A DNA stretch of 64,000 bases from Sphaerolaimus hirsutus (taxonomy: Eukaryota; Nematoda; Chromadorea; Monhysterida; Sphaerolaimidae). The DNA lies in contig OZ038458.1 of assembly GCA_964036195.1 (NCBI GenBank), positions 19,233,832 to 19,297,831 of the forward strand, given 5' to 3'. The translations under genes and the position numbers were made by a program. Positions 45,801 through 55,359 of the stretch are shown piece after piece. Position 1 is the first letter of the stretch. Every line of letters starts with the position of its first letter. The notes below the pieces were generated by a model that did not search any database, was not told the origin of the DNA, and worked only from the letters and a program-made list of their open reading frames with translations.

Positions 45801-47729
45801 TTCTCATTTTATTGAAACATATGCGTTCATAAAAACTTTTACCGTATTTCCTCGAAATAACCCCCGGGGGTTTATTTTTTCATAGTGCACATTTTGAGTG
45901 GGGGTATTTCGAGGGGGGATTATTTTTCATAGTGGTGATTTTCAGGGCATTTCAAGGGGGCATTTAGAGCAAGAAATACGGTACTTTGAATATGAAACAT
46001 TCTGCATGAATCCATAACATATCCAGAACAGCCAATTTCACCAGTGCTGGTAATATACCATCTGGTGTCTTTCTCTCACTATCAACTACACCTACCTTCA
46101 CATTGCCATCTTCCAATGTACTCTCCGTGCTCACCAGATCTGATACGAAAATTGCCAGCAAATATGAGGACATTTTTGGAGTTCCTTCAAACTTTGTTTC
46201 CAGCCACCCATCGCTGTCAGAATTGTAGATTTTGTTTGGATTGAGGAGAGACGATCGCAAGTAAAATAACTGGCATTTTGCTTTAATGTCGTATTTAAAA
46301 GACTAAGGAAAACGCCGGTGCCTGGCGCTAGCGCCAACACAAAAATGGCACATGTAGGCCTAATTTTCTGGTGCTTTTTTGAACAAAAAAGCACCAACTC
46401 AATATTCGTCGTATCAGTTTCCATTGAATTTGCCAGGGCTCGCGTGCCTATCGGGTGCTGCACAATGACTCTGAATACTGCCTTCATTTGTGGTTCATCG
46501 TACAGTGGCAAAATTGTCCTTGCTGCAGCTGGCGATAGATTTGAGTACGCCAGCCATCTGAAGATGGATGCAATGACATATTAGATTCGAATTAGATTAG
46601 TTTGAACACAGTTGTGAAAATGTATTTACGTTTACTCGAAAAATACGTATACTCGAGTACTGAGTAAATATTTACGTTTACGTTTCATCCAGAAAAACAC
46701 CTGTACTCACCTTTATGCATAGTTTTTGAAAGTACGCGAGTACACAAAACGTAAAATGAAAAATTTATTGGTGCATAAAGACCAAAAATTACCCAAAAGA
46801 ATTAAATTTCAACACCGACGAACTTTTCGATGCCATCCCCATCGTCGTACCGCACTCTGGAAATACCAAATCCTGATTCACCTCCATATTTCCCAGTATA
46901 AGTCACATACAACCGGTAAATTTCTCCTTTCTTCAAAGTTTCACCGTCACTAAAAATTACGTGCATCATTTCAGTGTCATTGTCAAGCTTTATTTCCATT
47001 GGCTGGATTGCATTACGGTCATTTTTTGTCGATTTTGTGGAATCAATGCTGCATTCGGGAGCTGCGAATTGATCAGTTTTTTTGAATTTTAAATCAAGTA
47101 CCTATTCACTTGAATAAAACTTACTTAAATGAAATACTTTCTCACTTATACTGTACTGGATAGTACTAACCTTCATAATCATACAAAAACTCCCACTTTC
47201 CAACGGCTTCTAGCTTGACCGAATTTCTGTCAATATTCAGATTTTTCTGGTTCAATGTGACTCTGTCTGTATTTTCGATGCACTCCAATGCTATCACGAC
47301 ACATCCATCCAGAGTGTCGAGTTTTGTTGTGAAAATATTGCGTTTTTTTGTGAAAGAATGTTATTAAATAGGGAGTCTTTTTTGTTTGAGAACCATGTGG
47401 GTCTATATAAAGTCTATCACACTTATTATCTATTAAAGATCTATAAAATATAAATACCTATCTATCTCCTATATCCAAGTCTTTTATTATATACCCATCA
47501 TTATTTTATAAAACACAAATTTTTGCACAACACCATTGAGGTCCTTTTCCGGGCCCTGCGGCAGTTTTACTCTCACTTTCCAGTCATAAGAAATCGGCCG
47601 GGTTTCTTTGGGAAGTCTGAGTTTCTCAGGAGGTACATTTGATGTGGGAAACATCTGCATTTGTATCATGCCGCAGAAGGTAGAAATAGTGATTAATAGT
47701 GAAAAAAATGTGACGTTTTTATTGTCCAT
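39827..47729 (-). CDS. M1-family zinc aminopeptidase (aminopeptidase N/ERAP type), about 21 exons
   Basis: Gluzincin exopeptidase with an N-terminal signal or anchor ([20 protein letters not shown]). Minus-strand exons I can place: 47729-about 47560, about 47345-47171, 47061-46824, 46557-46399, 46213-46096, 45731-45611, 45545-45388, 44603-44490, 44353-44216, 44147-44082, 44008-43943, 43589-43399, 43344-43256, 42881-42745, 42657-42454, 42396-42317, 42246-42118, 41344-about 41190, about 40885-40730, 40521-40455 and 39970-39827. Motifs: [13 protein letters not shown] and [27 protein letters not shown], and zinc site HEVSHQ followed 18 residues later by NEGFA. The catalytic core is complete. ERAP1_C-like helical repeats follow ([37 protein letters not shown] near the end). 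Two junctions lack a visible AG acceptor (see findings). The exact subfamily is not decided; the likely role is extracellular or luminal peptide trimming. Confidence 0.93.
40006..40421. mobile_element. hAT-like MITE, copy 1, aminopeptidase intron 20
   Basis: Ends CGGCAGTGCACTATTCCGCAT and ATGCGGAATGGGCCCTAGCC; perfect 8-bp duplication CATGGTGA (39998-40005 and 40422-40429). The interior has a G-run, GGCTGGGC repeats and TAGATAGCTAG motifs. Its right duplication lies 25 bp from exon 20. It is nearly identical to 44947-45337. Confidence 0.92.
41533..41974. mobile_element. hAT-like element with CAGGGACGTATCCAGG termini, copy 2 (aminopeptidase intron 17)
   Basis: Same termini and interior as 28015-28437. 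Perfect 8-bp duplication CAGTGCAT (41525-41532 and 41975-41982). The interior carries the GGCGCC block, ATGTATGTAAATATACATAC palindrome and CGCGCTTGCGCGCA. No open frame resembles a transposase. Confidence 0.95.
44947..45337. mobile_element. hAT-like MITE, copy 2, aminopeptidase intron 7
   Basis: Same ends as 40006-40421 (CGGCAGTGCATAATTCCGCAT and ATGCGGAATGGGCCCTAGCC). Perfect 8-bp duplication GTTTTTAT (44939-44946 and 45338-45345). It has a shorter G-run than copy 1 and an extra TAGATAGC unit. Confidence 0.93.
45840..45985. repeat. ACCGTATTTCCTCGAAATA family repeat, aminopeptidase intron 5
   Basis: Left end ACCGTATTTCCTCGAAATAA, right end AGAGCAAGAAATACGGTA; GGGGGTATTTCGAGGGGGG units between. 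The inverted termini are about 10 bp and there may be a TA duplication. Confidence 0.7.
46620..46750. repeat. TTTACGTTTACTCG low-complexity repeat (partial element)
   Basis: Starts ACAGTTGTGAAAATGTATTTACGTT and continues with TACGTATACTCGAGTACTGAG units. It is related to the complete element at 53009-53506, but the right TIR is not visible here. Confidence 0.6.
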
Positions 47730-48291
47730 TGTTGGTGGTTATTTTAATTAAATATATTTTTTTATACCCGTTTATCAAAATCTGGGTTCCGCTGGGGCTG
47801 AGGAAATTAAAATTAGGGAGGATTTGAGTCACTGTTTTATAAAAAAGTCCATTATAGTGTGTTAGGTATTCAATTACCATTGAATTACCTATTCAAGGCA
47901 ATATAGGTAGTATTTCTGATATTATATGTAGATTGTCTGCAAAAAAATATACCCACCGTGTGTCACACTATGTTTCCTGAACAAAATAGCTGCATTGTTT
48001 TGTATTTAGTTGGAACTAGAAATTTTTAACACGGCACAGCGAGCCGTGTTTACATTGAGGTGCATTAAAGAAACAAACAACATTGTCGGTAGGCCTCATT
48101 CAAACAGTGCGTTCTCGTTGACAGTAATTTTTTAGAAAAAAAACTATTGAGTGGATGAGAACGCCTAACACCTTCCTATGCCCGCGTACAAAACCACGAA
48201 TAAACAACACAACTACCCAAACCTCAACAACTGAAAAAATCCGAACTTTGAAAACATTAATCGCCACACGACCACAAAAACAAATCGAATC
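47730..48291. other. Divergent intergenic region between the aminopeptidase and the small plus-strand gene
   Basis: About 560 bp lies between the minus-strand ATG at 47729 and the plus-strand ATG at 48292, so it should hold both promoters if the plus gene is real. No TATA box stands out and no repeat termini were seen. Confidence 0.35.
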
Positions 48292-49503
48292 ATGGGTCGG
48301 TCTCGTTCGCGTCGCAGCCGCCGCCGTTCGATGCACAACGGCCGCCGGCGGGCCAATGCCAATCACAATGCCGCCGCGGCACACAATGTGGATGTGGATG
48401 TTGGGAATTTGGGGTGACGCCTGGCGCTTAAAAAATACACTTTTTCGCGCCGCTTGACGTCGCACTTTCAGACGGCGTTCACACTGCATTTTTGTGAAGG
48501 CTCCGACAACACTTGAAAAAATTCCATAAGTTGAGTGAAAAGTTCCATATTCATGAGTGAATGTGGCAAAGTATACATATTACCTAGGTGTATATGCATG
48601 TCAAATTTTAGATGAATCGTGTGTGTTGCTCAAGAGTTATACATGTTTTAAAAAAATTCGCCACTGTCGGAGCCCGACAGGTGCGCCAACAAAAAAAAGA
48701 AAAGTGGTCGTCACATTGCGCGAGTGTAACGACGAGTAAAATATTTGATCTAGTCGTCACAATGAGCGTGGTTAAAAAAGGGATCGCTATTTGTCGCCAA
48801 AAACGAGGCCGACCAGTCGTCACACTCATGAAAATCTGCTAAAAATAGATTTGTCATCACAAGTAAGATTTGACGAGTATGATCTATTGTCGTCACACAA
48901 GTGCAGTGTGAAAGGGGCCTTAGAGAGTGGATGTTGTCCACTTTGTGCACCGATTGCCAACACACCCACTAGTTAACCAACATGAAATGCTCGATATTTT
49001 GGTAAACTGTTTTGACAAAGCAGTACGAAACACTGTATGGAGCTGTACGGTGTTTCGTACTGTTTTGTCAAAACAGTTTACCAAAATGGTCGAGCATTTC
49101 ATGTTGGTAGACCAGTGTGTGTAGGCCCATTGTGAAAAATCAGCCACTGCAAAAATTTCGTCCACCATTACTAAAAGGATTGCGGCCTATGACGCCATTT
49201 ATGTTGCACGTCCTATTCGGTGCGGTTATCAGTTGACAAATGCCGTAATGTATTTTCAACACCACTGGCGCCAGCCTCTCAAAAGTGGCGCCTTCCCCGA
49301 TCCACCAGTGTCAGAACTGCCACATCCACACTGCGAATGCACCGGTACCACCCCCGCCCCCACCCCAAGAAATGCCGCAGCCCCCGGCTGGCTTTTTGCG
49401 TAGATTTCTGGGCAATGTGCTGCCATTTTCCAAGGAAGAAATGAGTGCGATCGCTGTGGGGATGCAGGGATCGCTCGATAACGGGTTGGAAATTAATATT
49501 TAA
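48292..49503 (+). CDS. Putative small basic protein, 2 exons, function unknown
   Basis: Exon 1 opens at ATG 48292 with MGRSRSRRSRRRSMHNGRRR and an Asn/Ala/His-rich stretch. It uses GC-rich third positions, and three in-phase donors are possible near 48387-48400. If unspliced it stops at 48415-48417 (41 residues). Exon 2, 49309-49503, follows a CCACCAG acceptor in phase 0. It encodes CQNCHIHTANAP, a run of seven prolines, then FLRRFLGNVLPFSKEEMSA and a TAA stop. The total is about 100 residues. The CxxCxxH motif could bind a metal. I do not recognise the family; other frames of both exons are also open. An intronic palindromic MITE lies at 48957-49123. Confidence 0.42.
48957..49123. repeat. 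Palindromic fold-back MITE, copy 1
   Basis: Near-perfect 167-bp palindrome. The left arm CACTAGTTAACCAACATGAA continues through GCTCGATATTTTGGTAAACT; the right arm is its complement ending ATGTTGGTAGACCAGTGTG. The arms meet at CTGTATGGAGCTGTACGG. A sibling copy is at 52494-52652. Confidence 0.88.
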
Positions 49504-50086
49504 GTTACATTGAAACATAGGTAATTACCGTATTACCTCGAAATACCCCCAGGGGGTTTATTATTTCGCCAGCAAAATTTGAGGGGGGATAATTCGAGGG
49601 CGGGGTCTATTATTTCGCCAGAAATTTTCGGAAATTACCCATACTCAGACGTAGAAAAATCAAACAATTACATAATGTATATGTGTTTATAGGCATACAT
49701 AACTGTGTATACACATAAACCCTGCCCTAACGTCACTCAATCATCAGTTTTAACGTGTGTTCTGCATTGTACAGATGACAAACTGTGGTATTTGTCATGT
49801 ACATTCGCTTTACACTCAATATTAGGGGGGGGGATTTCGAAAGGGGGGGGGTTATTATTTCCTCAGCCGAATTTTAGGGGGGTATTTCGAGGGTTAATTC
49901 GAGGTAATACGGTAGGTAGGATACAATTACAAGGCATTATAAATCTAGTCCTCCTAGGATACAGACCTCCTATCCAAATGCTGTTTTCTTATTATCGGGT
50001 AACTTCACTAATATTTTAAAAAACGTAGTAAATGTAATAATGAATGATAAAACGTGACCAAACTGAACAAATGCGCCTTTTGCAGT
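49504..50086. other. Spacer before GIPC with an ACCGTATTACC family repeat
   Basis: 49527-49915 is an element with ends ACCGTATTACCTCGAAATAC and GGTTAATTCGAGGTAATACGGT, internal GGGGGATAATTCGAGG units, and a mid-section with GTATATGTGTTTATAGGCATACA. The rest (49916-50086) is the presumed GIPC 5' region. Confidence 0.6.
49527..49913. repeat. ACCGTATTACCTCGAAATAC inverted-repeat element
   Basis: TIRs of about 20 bp (ACCGTATTACCTCGAAATAC and the complement of CGAGGTAATACGGT with preceding GGTATTTCGAGGGTTAATT). A TA dinucleotide flanks both ends (TTACCGT ... ACGGTAGG), which would fit a TA-duplicating superfamily, though I cannot prove it. Confidence 0.75.
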
Positions 50087-53000
50087 ATGGCCGACCCGTG
50101 CAGCAGCGCCGCACGCGGTACAGAAGCTGCCACCGTGCCAACAGGTGCCACTCCCAGACCCTGTGAAATGCCCTGTAAAATTTATAATGTCATGCAAAGT
50201 CTCAAATGTCATGAAAAATGCCCTGGCCAATGGAAAACGAACGTTTGCAGTGTCCCAGGGCATTTTACATGACTTTTAACACTTTGCATGACATTCCACA
50301 TTTTACAGGTAGATAATTTCACAGGGTCCGGGACTGCCCCAGCCCCAGTGCGACGGACGCGCGGCGGCGGCTCACGCGGTAGGCGGCGCGGCGGCCGCCG
50401 GCGCAATGTGCACCAGTTCAATGTGCAGTCGGGCGGCGCGCAGAAACAGTCGGCCAGCGCGCGCAGGGTGTTCTGCCAGCTGGCCCAGGGCGGCCCTGTG
50501 GTCGTTTTGAGGAATGTCGCTGTGGGTTATGTGCAACGATGGAAAAAAACACAGAAATTGAACACAGAAACTCATTGAGTTTCTGTGTTTTTGTTTTACA
50601 CAGAAACACGGAAACTCACAAATTTTGAAAAACTCAAAACTCAAATGAGTTTTTTTTTGGAGAACACAGAAACACAGAAACACGGAAACACAGAAAAGTT
50701 TTTTTGTGTTTTTTTTCAGCGAAGTGGTTGAACACATTTTCAGAACGCACATGAATTCAGTTAAACTAAACAAGATAAGATATGCATGTATAGCATGTAA
50801 ATATGTACATAATGTATTCATATTTTATGTTGGAACAAAAAATAAATTAAAGATGGCATGCACATCTCCTGGTGGACATGTTTAAATATAGTTGTAGTTC
50901 AAATCAATTCTGTGGTCTTCCATGGGGATCAGAAATCAGAATTTTTCCTGTTCCTGTAAATCAGAATTTTTTTGGGGAAAACTCGAGTTTTAACAAAAAA
51001 CACAGAAATAAAAACAGAGTTACTCAAGTTTTTTTCGATAAAAAAACTCAAAACACAGGTATTCATTTTTGAAAAACTCAAAACACAGAAAGTGTTTTTT
51101 GTGGAGAACTTACCCATCGTTGGTTATGTGCGGTTTGAAGGGTACATGGCTGCTAGACTATATTTATTGCCTGCAAGCATTCCTAGAACCGTGTGGAATG
51201 TCAAATGTCATGCAGAGTGTCAAAAGTAATGGAAAATGCCCTGCAAAATGGCAAACGTGTGTGCCATTTTCCAGCGCATTTTATATGATTTTTGACACTG
51301 CGTGACATGTGACATTTTACACTGTCTGGGATTGGCACCTGATGTGCGTCGTGATATTTATACTGCTGCAACTAATGGGCATGATATTTACCTACCTGTT
51401 ATCCAGCGCTTTTCGACAAAATTACCGAAAACCTACTACATCGACACCCTTCCCCCTCGCAGAACCTGGCCGACCTGTACAACCAGATCGCGAGCGAGTT
51501 CGCCCTGCCCAACGGCGTGGCCAGTCTGCTCTACTGCACCGTGAACGGCGCGCGCTACGACGCCGACAGGGTGGTCGCCAGCGCCGCCACCGCTGCAAGT
51601 CTGCCTGATGGCGCCCTGGTGACTGCGTTTTTGGCTGGTGTGTTGCAACTTGTTCCTGTACGTGAACTGTGTATTGAATGATAATCTTGGCCTCGGCTAC
51701 ATGGATGATAATACCTACATGGAATGACTTCCGCTTTGAATATGTATTACTCTTTTATGGTCCTCCACAGTAGTCGGAGTTTCCGTTCGAGGTAATCACA
51801 AAAAAAGCAAATCAAAACATTTCGATTGTCCAAGGCATAAGAACCCGCCTATTTATTTTCTTAATCACCCAGGGCAGCGAAAACTGATAACAGCCTCCAA
51901 GCCGGCCAAGGATGTCAGCAAAAACTTTGAATTCGGCGTCACAATCGCCGACAACGGCGTGGGCAAGCTGTACGTCAAACACGTCAAGCCAGGCACACTG
52001 GTTACTTGAGTTTTTGTCAAAAATTATGTAGTTAGCCCACTTTTTGTGCAGTCCGATTTATTAAGTGAAATTTGATGTGAAGTTGTCTGAAATTCCTGAT
52101 GCAATACGGTTTAAAAGGGTACCAAACCAAGCTGCAAATTAGAATATCTTACCCGTACATTCCGATTATTAATTAGTCGGGCTTCCCGAAGAACCTTTTG
52201 GCCACACTCAATTACGTCCCTAGGTCTTAATTTCATTGTTGATTATCCCAAACCACCACCACCGCCACTCAGGCGTCAACTCTGTCACCAGCTTTGTCGG
52301 CCGGCGACGCGATCCTCGAGCTGAACGGGCAGAACGTGTCCGGCATGCAGCACTACGCGCTCAGCAAGAGGCTCAAGCAGCTGCCCGATGGGGAGGCGTT
52401 CACGATCAAGTTGTGCCGCCCGCTGCTGAGTGAAGTGAACGGCGGCTGGTGAATTTTGCGTGCAAGATTCGAGTTTTTTTAAAAATTATAGCCAACACAC
52501 TAGTTTACCAATATAAAATGCTCGACCACTTTGGTAACTGTTTTGACAAAGCAGTACGAAACACTGTACAGAGTTGTACGGTGTTTTGTACTGTTTTGTC
52601 AAAACAGTTTACCAAGATTGTCGAGCAGTTCATGTTGGTAAACTAGTGTGTGTGGCCCGATTGTGCGCGATAAGAAAGCACTTCCGAAATCGGGTCTAAT
52701 CGAATGCTTGGCTTCGCGAGACAAGCCAATTTTTTTACGTTAAATGGCGGCTAGTAATGGGAAAAGTAACGCTCACTGTCCGTAACTTCCGGGATTTGAG
52801 GCCGAGAATGACGTCGATAGTCAACTAATGACCTTCCCCCACGAAATACCCCCCTCAAAATGAAATTTGAATTGAAATATTTTCAGCAGCAGCGCACCCT
52901 TGAGTTCTATTGGCCAGTCATCTGCCGCGATGCCACAACGCCTGCTGCCAGCACATTTCAAGAATCTGGACCCAGATGCGACTGTCCGCTTCAAGTTTGT

Positions 53001-55359
53001 CAAATTTCCATAGTTGTGAAAACGTATTTACGTTTACTCGATAAATACGGATACACGCGTACTGCGTAAATACGTTTACGTTTACTCCTGAAAAAATGCC
53101 AGTACTCACTTACTCGCGTACGTTTTGAAAGTACGCGAGTACAGAAAACGTATTTCAAAGGGCTTTTTAATAGGCTTCATCAAGGCATCAAGGCATAAAG
53201 GAAAAAAGGAGAGAAAACCTAAAAATAGAGACAAAATAGCATCAAAATAGGCAAAAACACATTAAATAGTGAATTTGTTAGTGACAAAGTTCGAAAATTA
53301 GTGATTTTGAACAAACATTGGGGCAAAAATTTTCAAAAATACCCACTGTTACGTTTTCCGGGGACAAAAGTAGTTTACTCACATTTACTCATGAGTAAAA
53401 GTAAAGAATCAATACTTTACGTTTTCTGTACTCACCTGTGAGTAAAAAATAAATACTTTATGTTTACGCTTACTTTCGAAAAAGTTCAGTACTTTTAACA
53501 ACTCTGCAAATTTCGCAATCATATATTGACATGTATTGACACACCGATAGAGCTCGAACTGGAAGACCTATTGTTTGTTTCTTTATTAACATGGTCGGGC
53601 TGAAAAGTCCCCGGGCAGTGCTCGCCATTCGCGCTAGGGGTAAGCTACGGTCATAACATTTTAACACGTCAATATATCAGGTGTTTTGAGTTTTCACCCA
53701 AAATTTCACCCCTCTAGCTCCACCCACTGTGGAATTGTGGGGGTTACAATTTCGGTCATTTGTACATCAGTACAAAATGACCGAAATTGTAACCCCCACA
53801 GTTCCACAGTGGGTGGAGCTAGAGGGGTGAAATTTTGGGTGAAAACTCAAAACACCTGATATATTAACGTGTTAAGATTTTATGACCGTAGCTTACCCCT
53901 AGCGCGAATGGCGAGCACTGCCCGGGGACTTTTCAGTCGGACCATGTACATCTGTGTTATGAAATTTTAGAATTTAACTACGTAACATTATACTAAAACA
54001 AAATTAAGTAAAATTTTTATGTAATGAAATTAATCCCATGGCGTATAAACTTTTTTTTCCGAAACCGATTAAACCAATACATATCACAAAAGTTAACCAT
54101 CCTGTTCGATTCTGGTTCACTTTTATCAAAATTTCAGCCCATGATATAAAAAATCGCGCCTTTTCCCAAATACAACTCAAAGCCACGATCTCAGAATGGA
54201 CCAAACGCCAAGTCACCAGTCCATCTTGTCCCCCAACAGCGAGGTGGACGACGAGCTCATCAAGGTGCACAAGAAGGTGGCCAAGCTCATCGACGAGTAC
54301 CTGGGCGTGGAGGATGAACAGCTGGCTGCTGCCTTTTGCCAGCATGGATTGACTGCGCGTTGGTTTTTTTGCACGCTTTAGGGTTAATTACCTATTTACT
54401 GCTTGATGAAAAATGAAAGTTGAAATGACAAATTTCAATGTCTTGAGAGAGTAAAAATACACAGAACGCTGATCCCTAATCTGACAGGTTGAAAGGGTGG
54501 TGCACTTGTACGCACAAATGCCTGGTACGCACAAACGCCCGGTACGCACAAAATTGTGCCCGCCACGCACATCTGCCCGATACGAAATAACATTACATTA
54601 CATTTTGAGCGTGTTTTTCACTTCACACTTGTGAGTGAAGCGAAAAAAAGTTGTGTAATGACATTGATTAACTTTTTGTCACTTCACATATATTTGAACA
54701 TCACTTGAAAAAGTGTCAAGTGAACAAATGGTGGATAATGGCCATTTTTGACCGTTTTTTTCACTTGACACTTTTTCAAGTGATTTTCAGATATCAGTGA
54801 AGTGAAAAAAGCTGTGCAATAACATTAGTGACCATCTGTCCGGTACGCAATGATCATCAGCCATGTATTTAAGTACCGGGCAGATGTGCGTGGCGGGCAC
54901 AATTTTGTGCGTACCGGGCGTTTGTGCGTACCAGGCATTTGTGCGTAGGAGGCCTGGCCCGTTGAAAGCACTGACCAATATCTACCTATATCATGTCCAA
55001 AAAGTATCCAAAAAGCATTTCTCAAGATATGACTTTTATGTCGAGATTTCACCACTTGTCGGCAAATTTCACCTTACATGTCCTTTAATGCCCATTTCCT
55101 AAACCCACCTCTCTTAGGCGACCCGATTTCCTACATCGACGCCGTGTCCAACTCGGTGTCGCTGGCCGCCTTCGACCTGCCTTCCGAGCTGCTCAACGAG
55201 ATTTACGCGGCCGTGCGCGACTGGCAGTGCGGCGCGCTCGTGGCGGCGGAAAAGTGCGATCGTGAAGTAGACGTTAATGATGTTGACGGGGAAAGTGATA
55301 AGTGTGAGCAGGCTGTGAAGTGTGATGAGTATTTTGCCTTCCTCGATGATGCGAACTGA
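50087..55359 (+). CDS. GIPC: GIPC-family PDZ adaptor, 8 exons
   Basis: GIPC proteins link membrane cargo to myosin VI on endocytic vesicles through a GH1 region, a central PDZ domain and a C-terminal GH2 domain. Plus-strand exons: 50087-50144, 50325-50515, 51463-51637, 51873-52000, 52273-52448, 52887-52994, 54195-54358 and 55118-55359. They stay in frame and sum to 1242 nt, 413 residues (human GIPC1 333). Exon 2 gives an Arg/Gly-rich leader and VFCQLAQGGP (human VFHTQLAHGSP). Exon 3 gives NLADLYNQIASEFALP (human NVKELYGKIAEAFRLP), and exon 4 GQRKL and the PDZ start with FGVTIADNGVGKLYVKHVKPG. Exon 5 gives AGDAILELNGQNVSGMQHYALS. Exons 7-8 encode GH2: DDELIKVHKKVAKLIDEYLG ... AAFDLPSELLNEIYAAVRDW. 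The tail after CGALVAAEK is acidic. Exon 6 is the least conserved. Intron 1 (180 bp) is a transposable element (see next entry). I cannot say which GIPC paralogue; it is probably the single invertebrate one. Confidence 0.93.
50136..50340 (+). mobile_element. Palindromic element that supplies GIPC intron 1 (introner-like)
   Basis: Left end GGTGCCACTCCCAGACCCTG starts exactly at the exon 1 junction (G/GTGCCA). The right end GGGTCCGGGACTGCCCC follows ATTTCACAG, so the donor GT is at 50145 and the acceptor AG at 50323-50324. The excised part is 180 bp. The right terminal repeat remains in the mRNA and is read as GSGTAP. The interior is a near-palindrome of CCTGTAAAAT, TGTCATGCAAAGTCT and their complements. 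Both exon frames join in phase 1 only if this AG is used. Confidence 0.78.
50534..51122. mobile_element. hAT-like element filled with ACACAGAAA arrays, GIPC intron 2
   Basis: Ends CAACGATGG and CCATCGTTG with a perfect 8-bp duplication, GTTATGTG (50526-50533 and 51123-51130). The 589-bp body consists of ACACAGAAACTCAAAACTC-type arrays in both orientations around a plain core (50750-50930). No open frame resembles a transposase. The left TSD lies 11 bp downstream of the exon 2 donor. Confidence 0.92.
51184..51345. repeat. Palindromic GGTGCC family element, GIPC intron 2
   Basis: Left CCTAGAACCGTGTGGAATGT, right ACATTTTACACTGTCTGGGATTGGCACC; internal CAAATGTCATGCAGAGTGTC and complement. The left terminus has diverged. 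It sits mid-intron and is probably not used for splicing. Confidence 0.65.
52494..52652. repeat. Palindromic fold-back MITE, copy 2, GIPC intron 5
   Basis: CACACTAGTTTACCAATATA ... CATGTTGGTAAACTAGTGTG with arms continuing through AACTGTTTTGACAAAGCAGT and its complement. Sibling of 48957-49123. It lies about 45 bp after exon 5. Confidence 0.9.
53009..53506. mobile_element. hAT-like element filled with TTTACG/ACTCG arrays, GIPC intron 6
   Basis: Ends CATAGTTGTG and AACAACTCTG (inverted with one mismatch). Perfect 8-bp duplication CAAATTTC (53001-53008 and 53507-53514). Subterminal zones are AAACGTATTTACGTTTACTC repeats; the centre is plain A-rich sequence. The left duplication starts only 7 bp after the exon 6 donor. 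Confidence 0.92.
53588..53950. mobile_element. 360-bp perfect palindrome, fold-back transposon, GIPC intron 6
   Basis: The left arm ATGGTCGGGCTGAAAAGTCC runs about 170 bp and is repeated as its complement ending GGACTTTTCAGTCGGACCAT. The arms meet at GTACATCAGTAC. Arm identity is nearly complete, so the copy is recent. The CGGGCTGAAAAGTCC terminus resembles mariner-type ends from memory; that assignment is tentative. Confidence 0.9.
54515..54949. repeat. Inverted-repeat element with GTACGCACAAA arms, GIPC intron 7
   Basis: The left arm (54515-54582) holds three ACGCACAAA(T/C)GCC(T/C)GGT units and CCCGCCACGCACATCTGCCC; the right arm (54872-54949) is its complement. The middle contains a nested palindrome of TTTTTCACTTCACA and AAGTGTCAAGTGA sequences. 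Confidence 0.82.
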
